Origin: Actinacidiphila guanduensis
GTDB taxonomy: Bacteria; Actinomycetota; Actinomycetes; Streptomycetales; Streptomycetaceae
Length of the DNA stretch: 64,000 nt
Assembly (NCBI RefSeq): GCF_900103985.1
Contig: NZ_FNIE01000008.1
Span: forward strand, 388,587 to 452,586
Reading direction: 5' to 3'
Under the pieces are notes generated by a model. It was given only the letters and a program-made list of their open reading frames with translations, ran no database searches and had not been told where the DNA came from. Below, piece by piece: positions 7,742-16,313 of this stretch. Made by a program: the position numbers and the translations under genes. How positions within the stretch are numbered: position 1 is the stretch's first letter; each line of letters starts with the position of its first letter.

Positions 7742-7946
7742 TCACGGATTCTCGACCTCGGTGCCCGCAGGCCCTCGGGCGCTGCCTCGGGCGGTGCCGC
7801 GCGGCCCGGCAACGACACCGCCGGCGGGCCGAAGGCCCCGCGGTGGTCGTGTCCCCTGTTCCGTACCCAGCCGGCGCATGACCCCAGTATCCGCCGGTGA
7901 TCGGCGGACGTCACGGCGAAGGCACCCGCTTGCCTGGTTCCCGTGC

Positions 7947-8723
7947 TCAGCGGCCCGCGCTGCCGAGCGCCTCCTCCAGTACGACGGCGGCCGCGTCCAG
8001 GGCGGCGTCCAGGGCGTCAGGGCCGGAGCCCAGGGAGGCCAGGACCGCGTCCAGGGAGCGCAGCCCGGCCCGCTCCAGCAGCGTCTTCTCGTTCGTGACC
8101 CATTCGCCGCGGGCGGCGAGCACGGCGTGGGCGGCCTGGCACCCGGCCACCGCGACGGCGCCCGCGCACTCGGCGGCCCGGCCCCTGGCCGCGTAGGCCC
8201 CGCGGGCGTACCCCAGGGTCAGCCGCGCCTCGCCCGCCCAGCGCCCGGCGGCCTCCCGCCGCAGCGCAGGCGGGTAGGAGGGGCGGGGCAGGTCGCCGTG
8301 CAGGACGCGGTTGACCGCCAGTTCGGCGAGGAGGATGTACGTGGGGACGCCGGCGAGGTGGAAGAGCAGGCGCTCCACCGCGAAGCGCCCGTCGCGGGCC
8401 TCGGCTCCGACCCGGTCGACCTCGTCCAGGTCGCGGTAGTGGACGTCGACCGGCCGGCCCTCGATCCGCAGCCAGGCGCCGCCGTTGAAGACGCCGCCGC
8501 CCCAGCCGCCGATCTCCGAGACCTCTCCGGGCCAGCCGAGCGCCCGCAGCGCGGCCGGGTCGAAGGCGCCGCGGTAGTAGACCGCGAAGTCCCAGTCGCT
8601 GTCCGGGCGGTGGGTGCCCGCCGCACGCGAGCCGCCCAGGGCGACCGCCCGCACGCCCGGCAGACCGGCGAGGCGGCCGGCCACATGGGCGGCGAAGGAG
8701 GTGTCGTCCATGGCGGCGGTCAC
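7947..8723 (-). CDS. Minimal nucleotidyltransferase-domain protein
   Basis: A 258-residue protein with an N-terminal Pol-beta-type nucleotidyltransferase motif: GGSRAAGTHRPDSDWD, giving the GS helix turn and the two metal-binding Asp, with a third carboxylate likely in VDVHYRD. The C-terminal half is helical and resembles the KNTase/HEPN-like helical domain of antibiotic adenylyltransferase relatives. Proteins like this are often annotated as DNA polymerase-beta-like or aminoglycoside adenylyltransferase relatives; the substrate is unknown. The GTG at 8723 overlaps the TetR stop by four bases (GTGA), implying coupled translation; an ATG at 8711 is the alternative. It forms a two-gene operon with the TetR regulator. 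Confidence 0.7.
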   Translation of the reverse strand: MTAAMDDTSFAAHVAGRLAGLPGVRAVALGGSRAAGTHRPDSDWDFAVYYRGAFDPAALRALGWPGEVSEIGGWGGGVFNGGAWLRIEGRPVDVHYRDLDEVDRVGAEARDGRFAVERLLFHLAGVPTYILLAELAVNRVLHGDLPRPSYPPALRREAAGRWAGEARLTLGYARGAYAARGRAAECAGAVAVAGCQAAHAVLAARGEWVTNEKTLLERAGLRSLDAVLASLGSGPDALDAALDAAAVVLEEALGSAGR

Positions 8724-9289
8724 GTGAGCAGGGAGGTCAGGGCCGCCTCGGCGATCTGCGCGGCCTGCGGCGGGTCGATGGGGGCGTGGCCGGTCAGCAT
8801 CCGGAAGACGATGGGGCCGAAGAGCACATCGATCGCCACCTGGGGGTCGATGTCGGGGCGGACCTGGCCGCGGTCCAGGCCGCGCTGCCACAGCACCCGG
8901 ACGGCCTCCTGGCGGCCGTTCAGGAAGCGCTCGCGCAGCAGGCGGGCGGCCAGCGGGTCGGAGGAGGTCTGGGCCAGCAGCTGGGCGAAGATCCGCCCGG
9001 CCGGACTGGCGTAGAAGGCGGCCACCCGGCGGGCCTGCTCGGTGAGGTCGCCGCGGGCGCTGCCGGTGTCGGGCAGCGGCACCGTCTCGGCCATCATGGC
9101 GGCGAAGGCGTCGATGGCCACGGCCGTGCGGTTGGCCCAGTGCTTGTAGATCGTCGCCTTGCTCACCCCCGAACGGGCGTTGATGGCGTCCACCGTGGCC
9201 GCGGGCAGGCCCCCCTCGGCGAGCAGCGCGGCCGTGGCGTCGAGCACGGCGGCCCGCACGCGGGCGCTGCGGGTCACGGGCGTGGTCAT
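8720..9289 (-). CDS. TetR family transcriptional regulator
   Basis: A 189-residue regulator. The N-terminal helix-turn-helix reads DAINARSGVSKATIYKHWANR at about residues 33-53, with the typical IYxHWxxR recognition end. The C-terminal ligand domain resembles the TetR_C group with LLRERFLNGRQ and a helical dimer interface. The ATG at 9289 has AGGAG six bases upstream; a much longer in-frame reading upstream lacks coding character. It is cotranscribed with the nucleotidyltransferase and divergent from the crcB pair, so it may regulate itself, the transferase, or both. A TATAGT -10-like sequence lies at 9327-9332 on this strand. Confidence 0.85.
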   Translation of the reverse strand: MTTPVTRSARVRAAVLDATAALLAEGGLPAATVDAINARSGVSKATIYKHWANRTAVAIDAFAAMMAETVPLPDTGSARGDLTEQARRVAAFYASPAGRIFAQLLAQTSSDPLAARLLRERFLNGRQEAVRVLWQRGLDRGQVRPDIDPQVAIDVLFGPIVFRMLTGHAPIDPPQAAQIAEAALTSLLT

Positions 9290-9567
9290 CGGGACTCCTG
9301 AGGGTCGTCGCCGGCTCCGCCGCACTATACGTTCACTCCACCGCGCGGCACCCCTCCCCGCGGCCGACCCGCCGCCGGGGGCACGGGGCCACCCGATACA
9401 ATGGCGGCACGCGGACGCCCGTTGCGGCGCCGCCACGGCGGTGGGGCCCGCCGTTCCCGAACCGCGGCGAGGGTGCCGCCAACGGTCCCTGCTTGCGCAG
9501 CACGCCACCTGCCCGGCCCGACAGCCGGTGGCAGGCGTGCCGTCCCCAGCGAGTAGGAGAGATCCGC

Positions 9568-10059
9568 GTGTCCGAGCCCCGGCCGCCGCTTGCGGAAGAA
9601 CCCGTCGACTCCGACGTCGACCTGCACGTACCCGAGCAGCGCGCCGAGTTCCGGCCGCACGCCGCCCCCGTGATCGCCGCCGTGGCCGTCGGCGGCGCGA
9701 TCGGCGCCTGCGGCCGCTACGGGGCGGGGCTGCTCTGGCCGACCGCCGCCGGCGCCTTCCCGTGGACGACACTGCTGGTCAACGCGGTCGGCTGCGCCGT
9801 CATCGGCGTGTTCATGGTGCTGATCACCGACGTGTTCACCGCGCACCGGCTGCTGCGGCCGTTCTTCGGCACCGGGGTGCTCGGCGGCTTCACCACCTTC
9901 TCCACCTACGCCAACGACATCCGCGCGCTGATCGACGGCGGCCACCCGCGCACCGCGCTCGCCTACCTCGCGCTCACCCTGGTGGCCGCCCTCGCGGCGG
10001 TCTGGGCGGGCGCCACCGCGACCCGCCTGCTCGTCACCGCCGCCCGGAGGCCGCGATGA
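9568..10059 (+). CDS. crcB: Fluoride-specific ion channel subunit CrcB/Fluc (first copy)
   Basis: A 163-residue Fluc subunit. About 35 polar residues precede four hydrophobic helices. The family signature GGFTTFSTYANDI, with the polar track and the Phe residues of the fluoride pore, is present, as are the GRYGAG and NAVGCAVIG motifs. Fluc proteins work as dual-topology dimers that export fluoride passively. The GTG at 9568 follows AGGAGAG. Its stop overlaps the next crcB start by four bases, so the two subunits are made together and probably form a heterodimer. No recognisable fluoride riboswitch is seen in the 278-base upstream gap. Confidence 0.9.
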   Translation: MSEPRPPLAEEPVDSDVDLHVPEQRAEFRPHAAPVIAAVAVGGAIGACGRYGAGLLWPTAAGAFPWTTLLVNAVGCAVIGVFMVLITDVFTAHRLLRPFFGTGVLGGFTTFSTYANDIRALIDGGHPRTALAYLALTLVAALAAVWAGATATRLLVTAARRPR

Positions 10060-10430
10060 ACTGGCTGCTGGTCGTCCTCGGTGCCATGGTCGGCGCCCCC
10101 CTGCGCTACCTCACCGACCGCGCCGTGCAGGCCCGGCACGACACCGTCTTCCCCTGGGGCACCTTCGCGGTCAACGTCGCGGGCTGCGCCGTCCTCGGTC
10201 TGCTGGCCGGCGCCGCCACCGAGGGCGCCGCCTCCTCGCACGTGCAGCTCCTGCTGGGCACCGGGCTCTGCGGCGCCCTGACCACCTACTCCACCTTCTC
10301 CTACGAGACGCTGCGGCTCGCCGAGGACGGCGCGCGCTTCTACGCCGCCGCGAACATCGTGGGCAGCCTGGCCGCCGGGCTCGGCTCGGCCTTCTTCGGC
10401 GCGACCCTGGCCCAGGCGATCTGGGGCTGA
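10056..10430 (+). CDS. crcB: Fluoride-specific ion channel subunit CrcB/Fluc (second copy)
   Basis: A 124-residue Fluc subunit with four membrane helices and the signature LCGALTTYSTFSYET; GAPLRYLTDR near residue 13 and NVAGCAVLG match the pore-lining motifs. It lacks the long polar N-terminus of its partner. The ATG at 10056 overlaps the stop of the first crcB (ATGA). Tandem, mutually different copies normally encode the two halves of an antiparallel heterodimer. It ends 19 bases before the convergent NmrA-like gene. Confidence 0.92.
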   Translation: MNWLLVVLGAMVGAPLRYLTDRAVQARHDTVFPWGTFAVNVAGCAVLGLLAGAATEGAASSHVQLLLGTGLCGALTTYSTFSYETLRLAEDGARFYAAANIVGSLAAGLGSAFFGATLAQAIWG

Positions 10431-10449
10431 GCCCCCGCGGCGGGCCGTC

Positions 10450-11190
10450 TCAGCGCTCCTCGGCCAGCCACTCGGTGAAGGTCTGCCGGGCGCGGGCACC
10501 GGGGGAGGTCGGCAGCAGGGCGCCCTCGGCGACGGCCCGGCCCGCCGCGCCCGGCAGCGGCAGGGCCAGCACCCGGCGGCGCGACCCGCGCGCCCGCAGC
10601 AGGCGGCGGGCCATGTCGGGCACGTCCTCCATGCGCGGCCCCGCGAGCTCCGGCGCCCGGCCCAGCGGCGGGCCGACCGCGAGTTCGGCGAGGACCGCGG
10701 CGGCCTCCCGCGCCGCCACCGGCTGGGAGCGCATTTTCGGCACCACCGCGATCGGGCCCGGCACGGCGTCCACCACCTGGGCGGCGAACTCGTGGAACTG
10801 CGTGGCCCGCAGCAGCGTCCAGGGCACCCGGCCCGCCGCCACCAGCTGCTCCTGGCGCACCTTGCCCTCGTAGTAGCCCATCCGCACCCGGTCCGCGCCC
10901 ACGATCGACAGCGCCACATGGTGCTGGACCCCCGCCCGCATCTCGGCCGCCAGCAGGGTGCGGCCCGCGGTGTCGAAGAAGCCCACGGCCGCGCGGCGCG
11001 AGGTCGTCTTGACGTTGGTCACGTCGATCACGGCCGCGACCGACTCCAGCGCCGCGTCCAGGCCGCCGCCGGTGAGCACGTCCACGCCTGCGGAACGGGC
11101 CAGCACCACCGGTTCGTGGCCGAGCGCCGCAAGGGACGCCACCACGTACCGCCCGACCACGCCGGTCCCGCCGGCCACCGCCACCCGCAT
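10450..11190 (-). CDS. NmrA/atypical SDR-type NAD(P)-binding protein
   Basis: A 246-residue Rossmann-fold protein. The dinucleotide-binding motif GGTGVVGRYV lies at residues 7-16, followed by a beta strand HEPVVLARS. The protein lacks the usual YxxxK catalytic pair of classical short-chain dehydrogenases, though a GYYEGK stretch occurs near residue 104, which places it among atypical SDRs close to NmrA/HSCARG or NAD(P)H:quinone-oxidoreductase-like proteins. It may sense or use NAD(P). The ATG at 11190 is preceded by GAGGAG. No operon partner is evident. Confidence 0.72.
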   Translation of the reverse strand: MRVAVAGGTGVVGRYVVASLAALGHEPVVLARSAGVDVLTGGGLDAALESVAAVIDVTNVKTTSRRAAVGFFDTAGRTLLAAEMRAGVQHHVALSIVGADRVRMGYYEGKVRQEQLVAAGRVPWTLLRATQFHEFAAQVVDAVPGPIAVVPKMRSQPVAAREAAAVLAELAVGPPLGRAPELAGPRMEDVPDMARRLLRARGSRRRVLALPLPGAAGRAVAEGALLPTSPGARARQTFTEWLAEER

Positions 11191-11669
11191 CTCCCGCTCC
11201 TCTCGCCGTGCGCCGTGAGCCGTCCCCACCGCGCGCAGTGCCCGCGGTGCCTGGTTGCCGGGCGGCAGGCGCCGGGGGCGCCGCGCTGCTCGTCGCAGTC
11301 GGCCATGGGCGGTGTCGTCCCTTGCGTCCGTTCGCGGACTGGCGGGCCGCCGCCGCCCGCGCACGTGCAGTATCACCCAGTGTGTCCGGGAATTCCCGAC
11401 GCGGCGGCGGGGTGTCGGCGCCATCGGTGCCCGCACACCGGAAGGGGCGCGGGCACGCCGGCGCGCGGCCGGCCGGGTGCTGCGGTCTCCGCCCGCTGGG
11501 TCACACCGTCGGCTGCGACCCGGGCACATCCGCCAGGCGGGCGGCAGACGCCCGCGCACCCCTTCCGCGCGCCGGCCGCGCGGGACCGCCGCGGAGTGGG
11601 GCGGAACGCCCTGTCCCCGTCCTGTCGAACCCGGCCATACTGGGTGCGGGGAAGCACCGGGGAGCAGCG
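11191..11669. other. 479-base intergenic region
   Basis: Divergent region between the NmrA-like and kinase genes. It contains a perfect 12-base palindrome CGGGAATTCCCG at 11387-11398 and a weak -10-like CATACT near 11637. I see no small gene here. Confidence 0.4.
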
Positions 11670-13991
11670 ATGAGCACGGGGGCGGCGGCGCTGATGGCGG
11701 CTGGGCAACGGCAGGAACACCAGGAGTACCAAGGACACCAGGAGCACCACGGAGACCGGCCGGGGCCCGGGGAAGCGGGCGGCAGCGGGCGGCCGGCCGG
11801 CAGCGGCGGGCACGCGGCGGCGCAGGACGGGAACGACGGCACCGCCCTGATCCAGGGCCGCTACCGGCTGCACGAGCTGATCGGCCGCGGCGGCATGGGC
11901 GAGGTGTGGCGCGCGCTGGACGAGTCGCTGGGCCGCAGGGTCGCCGTGAAGTGCCTCAAACCGCTCGGCCACTCCGGTGACGCCGGCTTCACCCGCATCC
12001 TGCAGGAGCGGTTCCGGCGCGAGGCCCGGGTCGCCGCCGCCCTCCAGCACCGGGGCATCACGGTGGTGCACGACTTCGGCGAGCACGACGGGCTGCTCTT
12101 CCTGGTGATGGAGCTGCTCGACGGCCGCAACCTGCTGCAGGTCCTGGACGACGCCCGGCGCCGGCCGCTGCCCGTCCCGGACATCACCGACATCGCCGAG
12201 CAGGTCGCGGCCGCCCTGGCGTACACCCACGGCCAAGGTGTCGTGCACCGCGACCTGAAGCCGGCGAACATCATCCGGCTCACCGACGGCGCGGTGAAGA
12301 TCTGCGACTTCGGCATCGCCCGGCTCGGCCACGACATCGGCTTCACCTCGCGGCTGACCGGGACCGGCGTCGCCATGGGCACCCCGCACTACATGTCGCC
12401 CGAGCAGATCGGCAACTCCGAGGTGGACGAGCGCAGCGACCTGTACTCGCTGGGCTGCGTGCTGTACGAACTGGCCACCGGGCGGCCGCCGTTCGACCAG
12501 GACGACGCCTGGTCGGTGCTGGTCGCCCACCGCGACACCGAGCCGGTGCCGCCGTCCGCCGAGCGGCCCGGGCTGCCGCCCGAACTGGAGCGGCTCATCC
12601 TCGACCTGCTCGCCAAGGACCCCGACGATCGCCCGCAGGACGCGGCCGACGTCGCGGGACGGCTCAAGGCGATGCGGGCGGCGGCAAGCGTCACCGCGCT
12701 GCCCGCCCCGCCGGCCGCGCCGCTGCCCGAGTGGGCCCGCACCCTTGCCACCGGCCCGGCGGCCCGCCCTGCCCGCTCCGCCGCCAAGGCCGCGCACCAC
12801 GAGCTGACCGGTGCCTGGTCCACCCGCACGGTCACCCCCTCCGCCGACCCGGGCGCGCTCGCCGCACTCGACGCGCGGCAGGCAGAGGCGGCCGACCTCG
12901 GCCGGATCGGCAACTGGCAGGAGTCCTACGAGCTGCACATCGCCGTCGCCACCGACCGCGACCGCGCCCAGGGCACCGAGCACCCCGGCACTCTGGCCGC
13001 GCGCTACGAGGCGGCCCACTGCCTGACCATGCTCGGCCGCACCGACGAGGCCCTGCGCCTGTACGCCTATGTCGCCGAGGTACGTGGCAGGGTGCTCGGC
13101 CCCGACCACCCCGACACCCTGGCGGCCAGGCACGAGGCGGCCTACGCGCTCGGCACCCTGGGACGCCACCTGGAGGCGCACCGGGAGTTCTCCGCAGTGC
13201 TGGCCGCCCGCGAGCGCACGGTGGGCCCCGACCACCCCGACACCCTGCACTGCAAACACAACCTGGCCTACAACCTCGGGCAGTTGGGCCGCGCCGCCGA
13301 GGCGTACACCACCGCGGTCGAGGTGGCCGACGCCCGCTCCCGCGTGCTGGGCCCCGAGCACACCGACACCCTGGGCACCCGCTTCGAGGTGGGCTTCACG
13401 CTCGGGCAGGCCGGGCGCTGGGCGGAGGCCCTGGACACCTACCGCGAGGTCGCCGCCCTGCGCGCCCGGGTGCTCGGCGCCGAGCACCCCGAGACGCTGG
13501 CCGCCCGCTACGAGACCGGCATCTGCCTCGGCCGGCTGGGCCGCACCGAAGAGGCGCTGGCCCTCTACGAGGAACTGGTCGCCCTCCTGACCCGCACGGC
13601 GGGCTCCGCCGACGAGGAGACGCTGCGGGCCCGCCAGGCGCTCGGCGTGAACCTCGGCCGGCGCGGCCACTGGGACCGGGCGCTCGCCGAGGCCCGCGAC
13701 GTGGCGGCCATCCGCGAGCGCGTCCTGGGCGCCAACCATCCCGACACGCTGGTCAGCAAGCGCGAGACGGCGGTCTGCCTGGGCTGGCTGGGCCGCTGGG
13801 CCGAGGCGCTGACCGCCTACCGCGAGGTCGCCACCGCCCGCGAGGCTCTCTTCGGCCCCGACCACCCCGACACCCTCACCTCCCGCAACGACGAGGCCCG
13901 CTGCCTGGAACACCTGGGCCGCACCGCGGAGGCGCAGGCCCTCTACCGCCGGGTCGCCGCCCACGCCGCGGACGGCCCGGAATCCCTGTAG
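11670..13991 (+). CDS. Ser/Thr protein kinase with C-terminal TPR array
   Basis: A 773-residue Hanks-type kinase. After a short N-terminal tail with repeated HQE-type triplets, the kinase domain spans about residues 65-325: GRGGMGEVW glycine loop, VAVKCLK lysine, HRDLKPANI catalytic loop near 194-202, DFGIAR near 212, and GTPHYMSPEQ. Instead of a transmembrane helix and PASTA domains, it carries from about residue 410 onward seven or eight 42-residue TPR units with the recurring LGPDHPDTL signature, as in kinesin-light-chain-type TPR_10/TPR_12. It is therefore probably cytoplasmic, with the TPRs recruiting partners. The ATG at 11670 follows GGGGAGCAG. It is monocistronic, and a minisatellite follows the stop. 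Confidence 0.9.
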   Translation: MSTGAAALMAAGQRQEHQEYQGHQEHHGDRPGPGEAGGSGRPAGSGGHAAAQDGNDGTALIQGRYRLHELIGRGGMGEVWRALDESLGRRVAVKCLKPLGHSGDAGFTRILQERFRREARVAAALQHRGITVVHDFGEHDGLLFLVMELLDGRNLLQVLDDARRRPLPVPDITDIAEQVAAALAYTHGQGVVHRDLKPANIIRLTDGAVKICDFGIARLGHDIGFTSRLTGTGVAMGTPHYMSPEQIGNSEVDERSDLYSLGCVLYELATGRPPFDQDDAWSVLVAHRDTEPVPPSAERPGLPPELERLILDLLAKDPDDRPQDAADVAGRLKAMRAAASVTALPAPPAAPLPEWARTLATGPAARPARSAAKAAHHELTGAWSTRTVTPSADPGALAALDARQAEAADLGRIGNWQESYELHIAVATDRDRAQGTEHPGTLAARYEAAHCLTMLGRTDEALRLYAYVAEVRGRVLGPDHPDTLAARHEAAYALGTLGRHLEAHREFSAVLAARERTVGPDHPDTLHCKHNLAYNLGQLGRAAEAYTTAVEVADARSRVLGPEHTDTLGTRFEVGFTLGQAGRWAEALDTYREVAALRARVLGAEHPETLAARYETGICLGRLGRTEEALALYEELVALLTRTAGSADEETLRARQALGVNLGRRGHWDRALAEARDVAAIRERVLGANHPDTLVSKRETAVCLGWLGRWAEALTAYREVATAREALFGPDHPDTLTSRNDEARCLEHLGRTAEAQALYRRVAAHAADGPESL

Positions 13992-14004
13992 CCGCACCTC
14001 GCCG

Positions 14005-14115
14005 CCATGGCGTCCAGGCGTACCTGGCATCCATGGCGCCCAGGTGGAACTGGGGTCCATGGTGCCCAGCGGCCATGGTGCCCAGGCGGACCCCGCCGCC
14101 ATGGATGCCAGGTGA
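14005..14115. repeat. CCATGG minisatellite with a 26-base period
   Basis: Five CCATGG sites at 14005, 14031, 14057, 14073 and 14099 are spaced 26, 26, 16 and 26 bases apart. The unit begins CCATGGYGYCCAGG and then degenerates. It fills most of the intergenic space between the kinase and the hydrolase and does not code. Confidence 0.65.
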
Positions 14116-14157
14116 TGCCCGCAGCGAACACAGCTGCCCGGGCGGCGGGCCCGCCGG

Positions 14158-14163
14158 TAGCGT
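14158..14163 (+). promoter_or_regulatory. -10 box TAGCGT for a leaderless hydrolase transcript
   Basis: TAGCGT ends seven bases before the ATG at 14171 and there is no ribosome binding site between them. Confidence 0.45.
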
Positions 14164-14170
14164 CGGCCGC

Positions 14171-14881
14171 ATGGGCGAGGTGCGGACCTTCGAGGTCGCC
14201 GGGGTGCGGTTGGTGGCCGAGGCGTGCGGGCCGGCGGGCGGCCCCGTCGTCCTGCTGCTGCACGCGCTCGGCGAGAGCCGCGCCTCCTGGGCGGCGGTCG
14301 CCCGGGGGCTGGCCGACGACGGGTGGCGGACCTGGGCGGTGGACCTGCGCGGCCACGGCGACAGCGCACACCCCGGCACGTACACCTTCGAGGAGATGCG
14401 CGACGACCTCCTCGGCCTTCTGGACGCCCTGGGCACCCGCAGCGCTGTGATCGTGGCCCACTCGATGGGCACCGTGCCGGCCTCATTGGTCGCCATGGAG
14501 CGCCCGCACGCGGTGGCGCGGCTGGTGCTGGAGGAGGGCCCGCTGCCCTTCCCCGCCGAACCGCCGCGGCCGGTGCCCACCGGCCCCGAGGGGCCCACGC
14601 CGTACGACTGGCGGGTGGTGCGCGACGTCGCTCGCCAGCGCAACGCGCCGCCCGCACACCACTGGGAGGGCCTGGCCGCCATCACCGCGCCCACCCTGCT
14701 GATCGCCGGCGGCCCCGCCAGCCACCTGCGGCAGGACCAGCTCGCCCAGGTGGCCGCCCGCATCCCCGGCGCCCGCCTCACCACCATCGAGGCCGGCCAC
14801 ATGGTGCACGACGAGCGCCCGGCGCCCTTCCTGGCCGCCGTCCGGGACTTCCTCGGCGCGCCGCCCTGCGTCAGCGGGTGA
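14171..14881 (+). CDS. Alpha/beta hydrolase
   Basis: A 236-residue single-domain alpha/beta hydrolase. The oxyanion stretch LLLHALGES, the DLRGHGDS strand, the nucleophile elbow AHSMG (Ser near residue 99), and the catalytic His in EAGHMVHDE near the end are all visible. The likely Asp lies before the PTLLIAGG strand region. No signal peptide. The substrate is unknown; the family includes esterases, haloperoxidases and lactonases. Initiation is probably leaderless. Its last 11 bases overlap the convergent phosphotransferase gene. Confidence 0.82.
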   Translation: MGEVRTFEVAGVRLVAEACGPAGGPVVLLLHALGESRASWAAVARGLADDGWRTWAVDLRGHGDSAHPGTYTFEEMRDDLLGLLDALGTRSAVIVAHSMGTVPASLVAMERPHAVARLVLEEGPLPFPAEPPRPVPTGPEGPTPYDWRVVRDVARQRNAPPAHHWEGLAAITAPTLLIAGGPASHLRQDQLAQVAARIPGARLTTIEAGHMVHDERPAPFLAAVRDFLGAPPCVSG

Positions 14882-15407
14882 CGCGGGCCGCGACGAGGGC
14901 GGCGCACTGCGCGGTGGAGAAGCGGCCGCTGTCCACCTCCAGGTCGTAGCGGACACCGCGGTGCACCAGGTCGGCCTGCAGGCGGGCCATCCCGGCGGTG
15001 CGGTCGCCCCTGGCCGCCTCCCTCGCGGCGGCCACGTCGGGGTCGCAGCGCACCCCCACCCACAGCACGTCGAGGCCGGCCAGGGCGCCCTGCCAGCGGG
15101 CCTGCGAGGCGGGGCCGCCGAGGAAGACCTCGTCGATCACCAGGCGGGCGCCCGCGCGGGCGAGTGCGGCCATGCCCTGCGCCCAGGCGTCGTCCAGCCG
15201 GCGGTAGTCCGCGCCCGGCACCACCTGGCCGCCGGAGCCGAAGGCGATCCCGCCGTCCGAGCCGCGCATTCGCGCCGGGAGGGCGTCGACCAGCGTGTCG
15301 GTGCCGAAGGTGAGCCACGGCTCGGGGAGCGTGTCCTGCAGGGCGCGCGCGAGGGTCGACTTGCCCGCGCTCGACCCGCCGTTGAGAAGGATCACCTGAG
15401 TGGGCAT
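14871..15407 (-). CDS. cpt: Chloramphenicol 3-O-phosphotransferase homologue
   Basis: A 178-residue P-loop kinase, the same length as the chloramphenicol phosphotransferase of S. venezuelae. It shows the Walker A NGGSSAGKST (residues 9-18), Asp37 in FGTDTLV at the position of the catalytic Asp, IDEVFLGG, and LDVLWVGVRCD followed by ARGDR. These match my memory of CPT closely, so phosphorylation of chloramphenicol or a similar hydroxyl substrate is plausible. No chloramphenicol biosynthesis genes are nearby, so it may be an intrinsic resistance gene or act on another small molecule. The ATG at 15407 faces the next gene divergently with only 35 bases between them. Confidence 0.82.
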   Translation of the reverse strand: MPTQVILLNGGSSAGKSTLARALQDTLPEPWLTFGTDTLVDALPARMRGSDGGIAFGSGGQVVPGADYRRLDDAWAQGMAALARAGARLVIDEVFLGGPASQARWQGALAGLDVLWVGVRCDPDVAAAREAARGDRTAGMARLQADLVHRGVRYDLEVDSGRFSTAQCAALVAARVTR

Positions 15408-15442
15408 CCGGTCACCGTAGGCGCGGCGAAGGGAGGCGGCCA

Positions 15443-16291
15443 GTGGATATCGGCCCGAGCGTGCGGGTGATGACCTGGAACCTGTGGTGGCGGTTCGGCG
15501 ACTGGCGGCGGCGCCGGGAGGCGATCGTGCGCACCCTGGCGGACGAGCGGCCCGACGTGCTGGGCCTGCAGGAGGTGTGGGCGCAGGACGGCGGGGAGAA
15601 CCTGGCGGGGTGGCTCGCCGAGCGGCTCGGGATGCACTGGGTCTTCTCGCGCTCACCGGTGCAGGAGCGCTGGCACGCGCGCAACGGCGGCGACACCGCT
15701 GTGGACGTCGGTGTCGCCGTGCTCAGCCGGCACCCGGTCCTGGAGACCGCCGAGCGCCGGCTGCCGACCGCGCCCGGCTTCCGCGACGACGGCAAGACCG
15801 CCCTGCACGCCCTGGTCGACATCCCCGGCGGCCCGCTGCCCTTCTTCACCACGCACCTGAACCCGGGCTCGGGGGAGTCGGCGGTGCGCTGCGCGCAGGT
15901 CCGGGAGCTGGCCGCCTTCGTCGCCGAGCGCGCCGGCGGCCCCTTCCCGCCGGTGGTCACCGGCGACTTCAACGCCGAGCCGGACTTCGACGAGATGCGG
16001 CTGCTGTGCGGCTACAAGACCGCGCCCGCCGCGCCCGGCCTGGTCCTGCTGGACGCCTGGCGGTTCGCCGATCCCACGCTGCCGCAGGGCACCTGGGACG
16101 TCGCCCACGAGGACGCGGTCGGCTTCGGCCTGCTGCCTTCTTGCGTGGACTACGTCCTGGTCGGCCCGCCGGGGCCGGACGGGCAGGGCCGCATCCGCGG
16201 CGCCCGCCGCGCGGCCGCCGTCCCGGTCGACGGCGTCCACGCCTCCGATCACGCGGCTGTTGTCGCGGACCTCGCCCTGTCCCACGGCTGA
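15443..16291 (+). CDS. Endonuclease/exonuclease/phosphatase (EEP) family protein
   Basis: A 282-residue EEP-fold metal-dependent phosphoesterase. Motifs in order: MTWNLWW near residue 10, GLQEVW (metal Glu) near 42, FTTHLNPG near 137, GDFNAEPD near 175, DYVLV near 234, and the terminal SDHAAVVADL with the catalytic Asp-His. No signal peptide or membrane helix, so it acts in the cytoplasm. The family includes DNA repair nucleases, sphingomyelinases and inositol phosphatases, and the substrate here is open. The GTG at 15443 has GGGAGG nine bases upstream. Confidence 0.85.
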   Translation: MDIGPSVRVMTWNLWWRFGDWRRRREAIVRTLADERPDVLGLQEVWAQDGGENLAGWLAERLGMHWVFSRSPVQERWHARNGGDTAVDVGVAVLSRHPVLETAERRLPTAPGFRDDGKTALHALVDIPGGPLPFFTTHLNPGSGESAVRCAQVRELAAFVAERAGGPFPPVVTGDFNAEPDFDEMRLLCGYKTAPAAPGLVLLDAWRFADPTLPQGTWDVAHEDAVGFGLLPSCVDYVLVGPPGPDGQGRIRGARRAAAVPVDGVHASDHAAVVADLALSHG

Positions 16292-16313
16292 CCCCGGCGG
16301 CCGTCGGGCGGCG

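Noticed and set aside
9290..9567. Fluoride riboswitch upstream of crcB
   Set aside because: A hairpin-capable GCGGCGAGGGTGCCGCC stretch is present, but the conserved GAUG and CUGAUG-type elements of the crcB motif are not, so I do not call it.
11387..11398. Palindrome CGGGAATTCCCG as an operator
   Set aside because: Perfect symmetry over 12 bases, but it lies about 200 bases from the NmrA-like start and 270 from the kinase start with no promoter beside it, so it is mentioned only in the intergenic entry.
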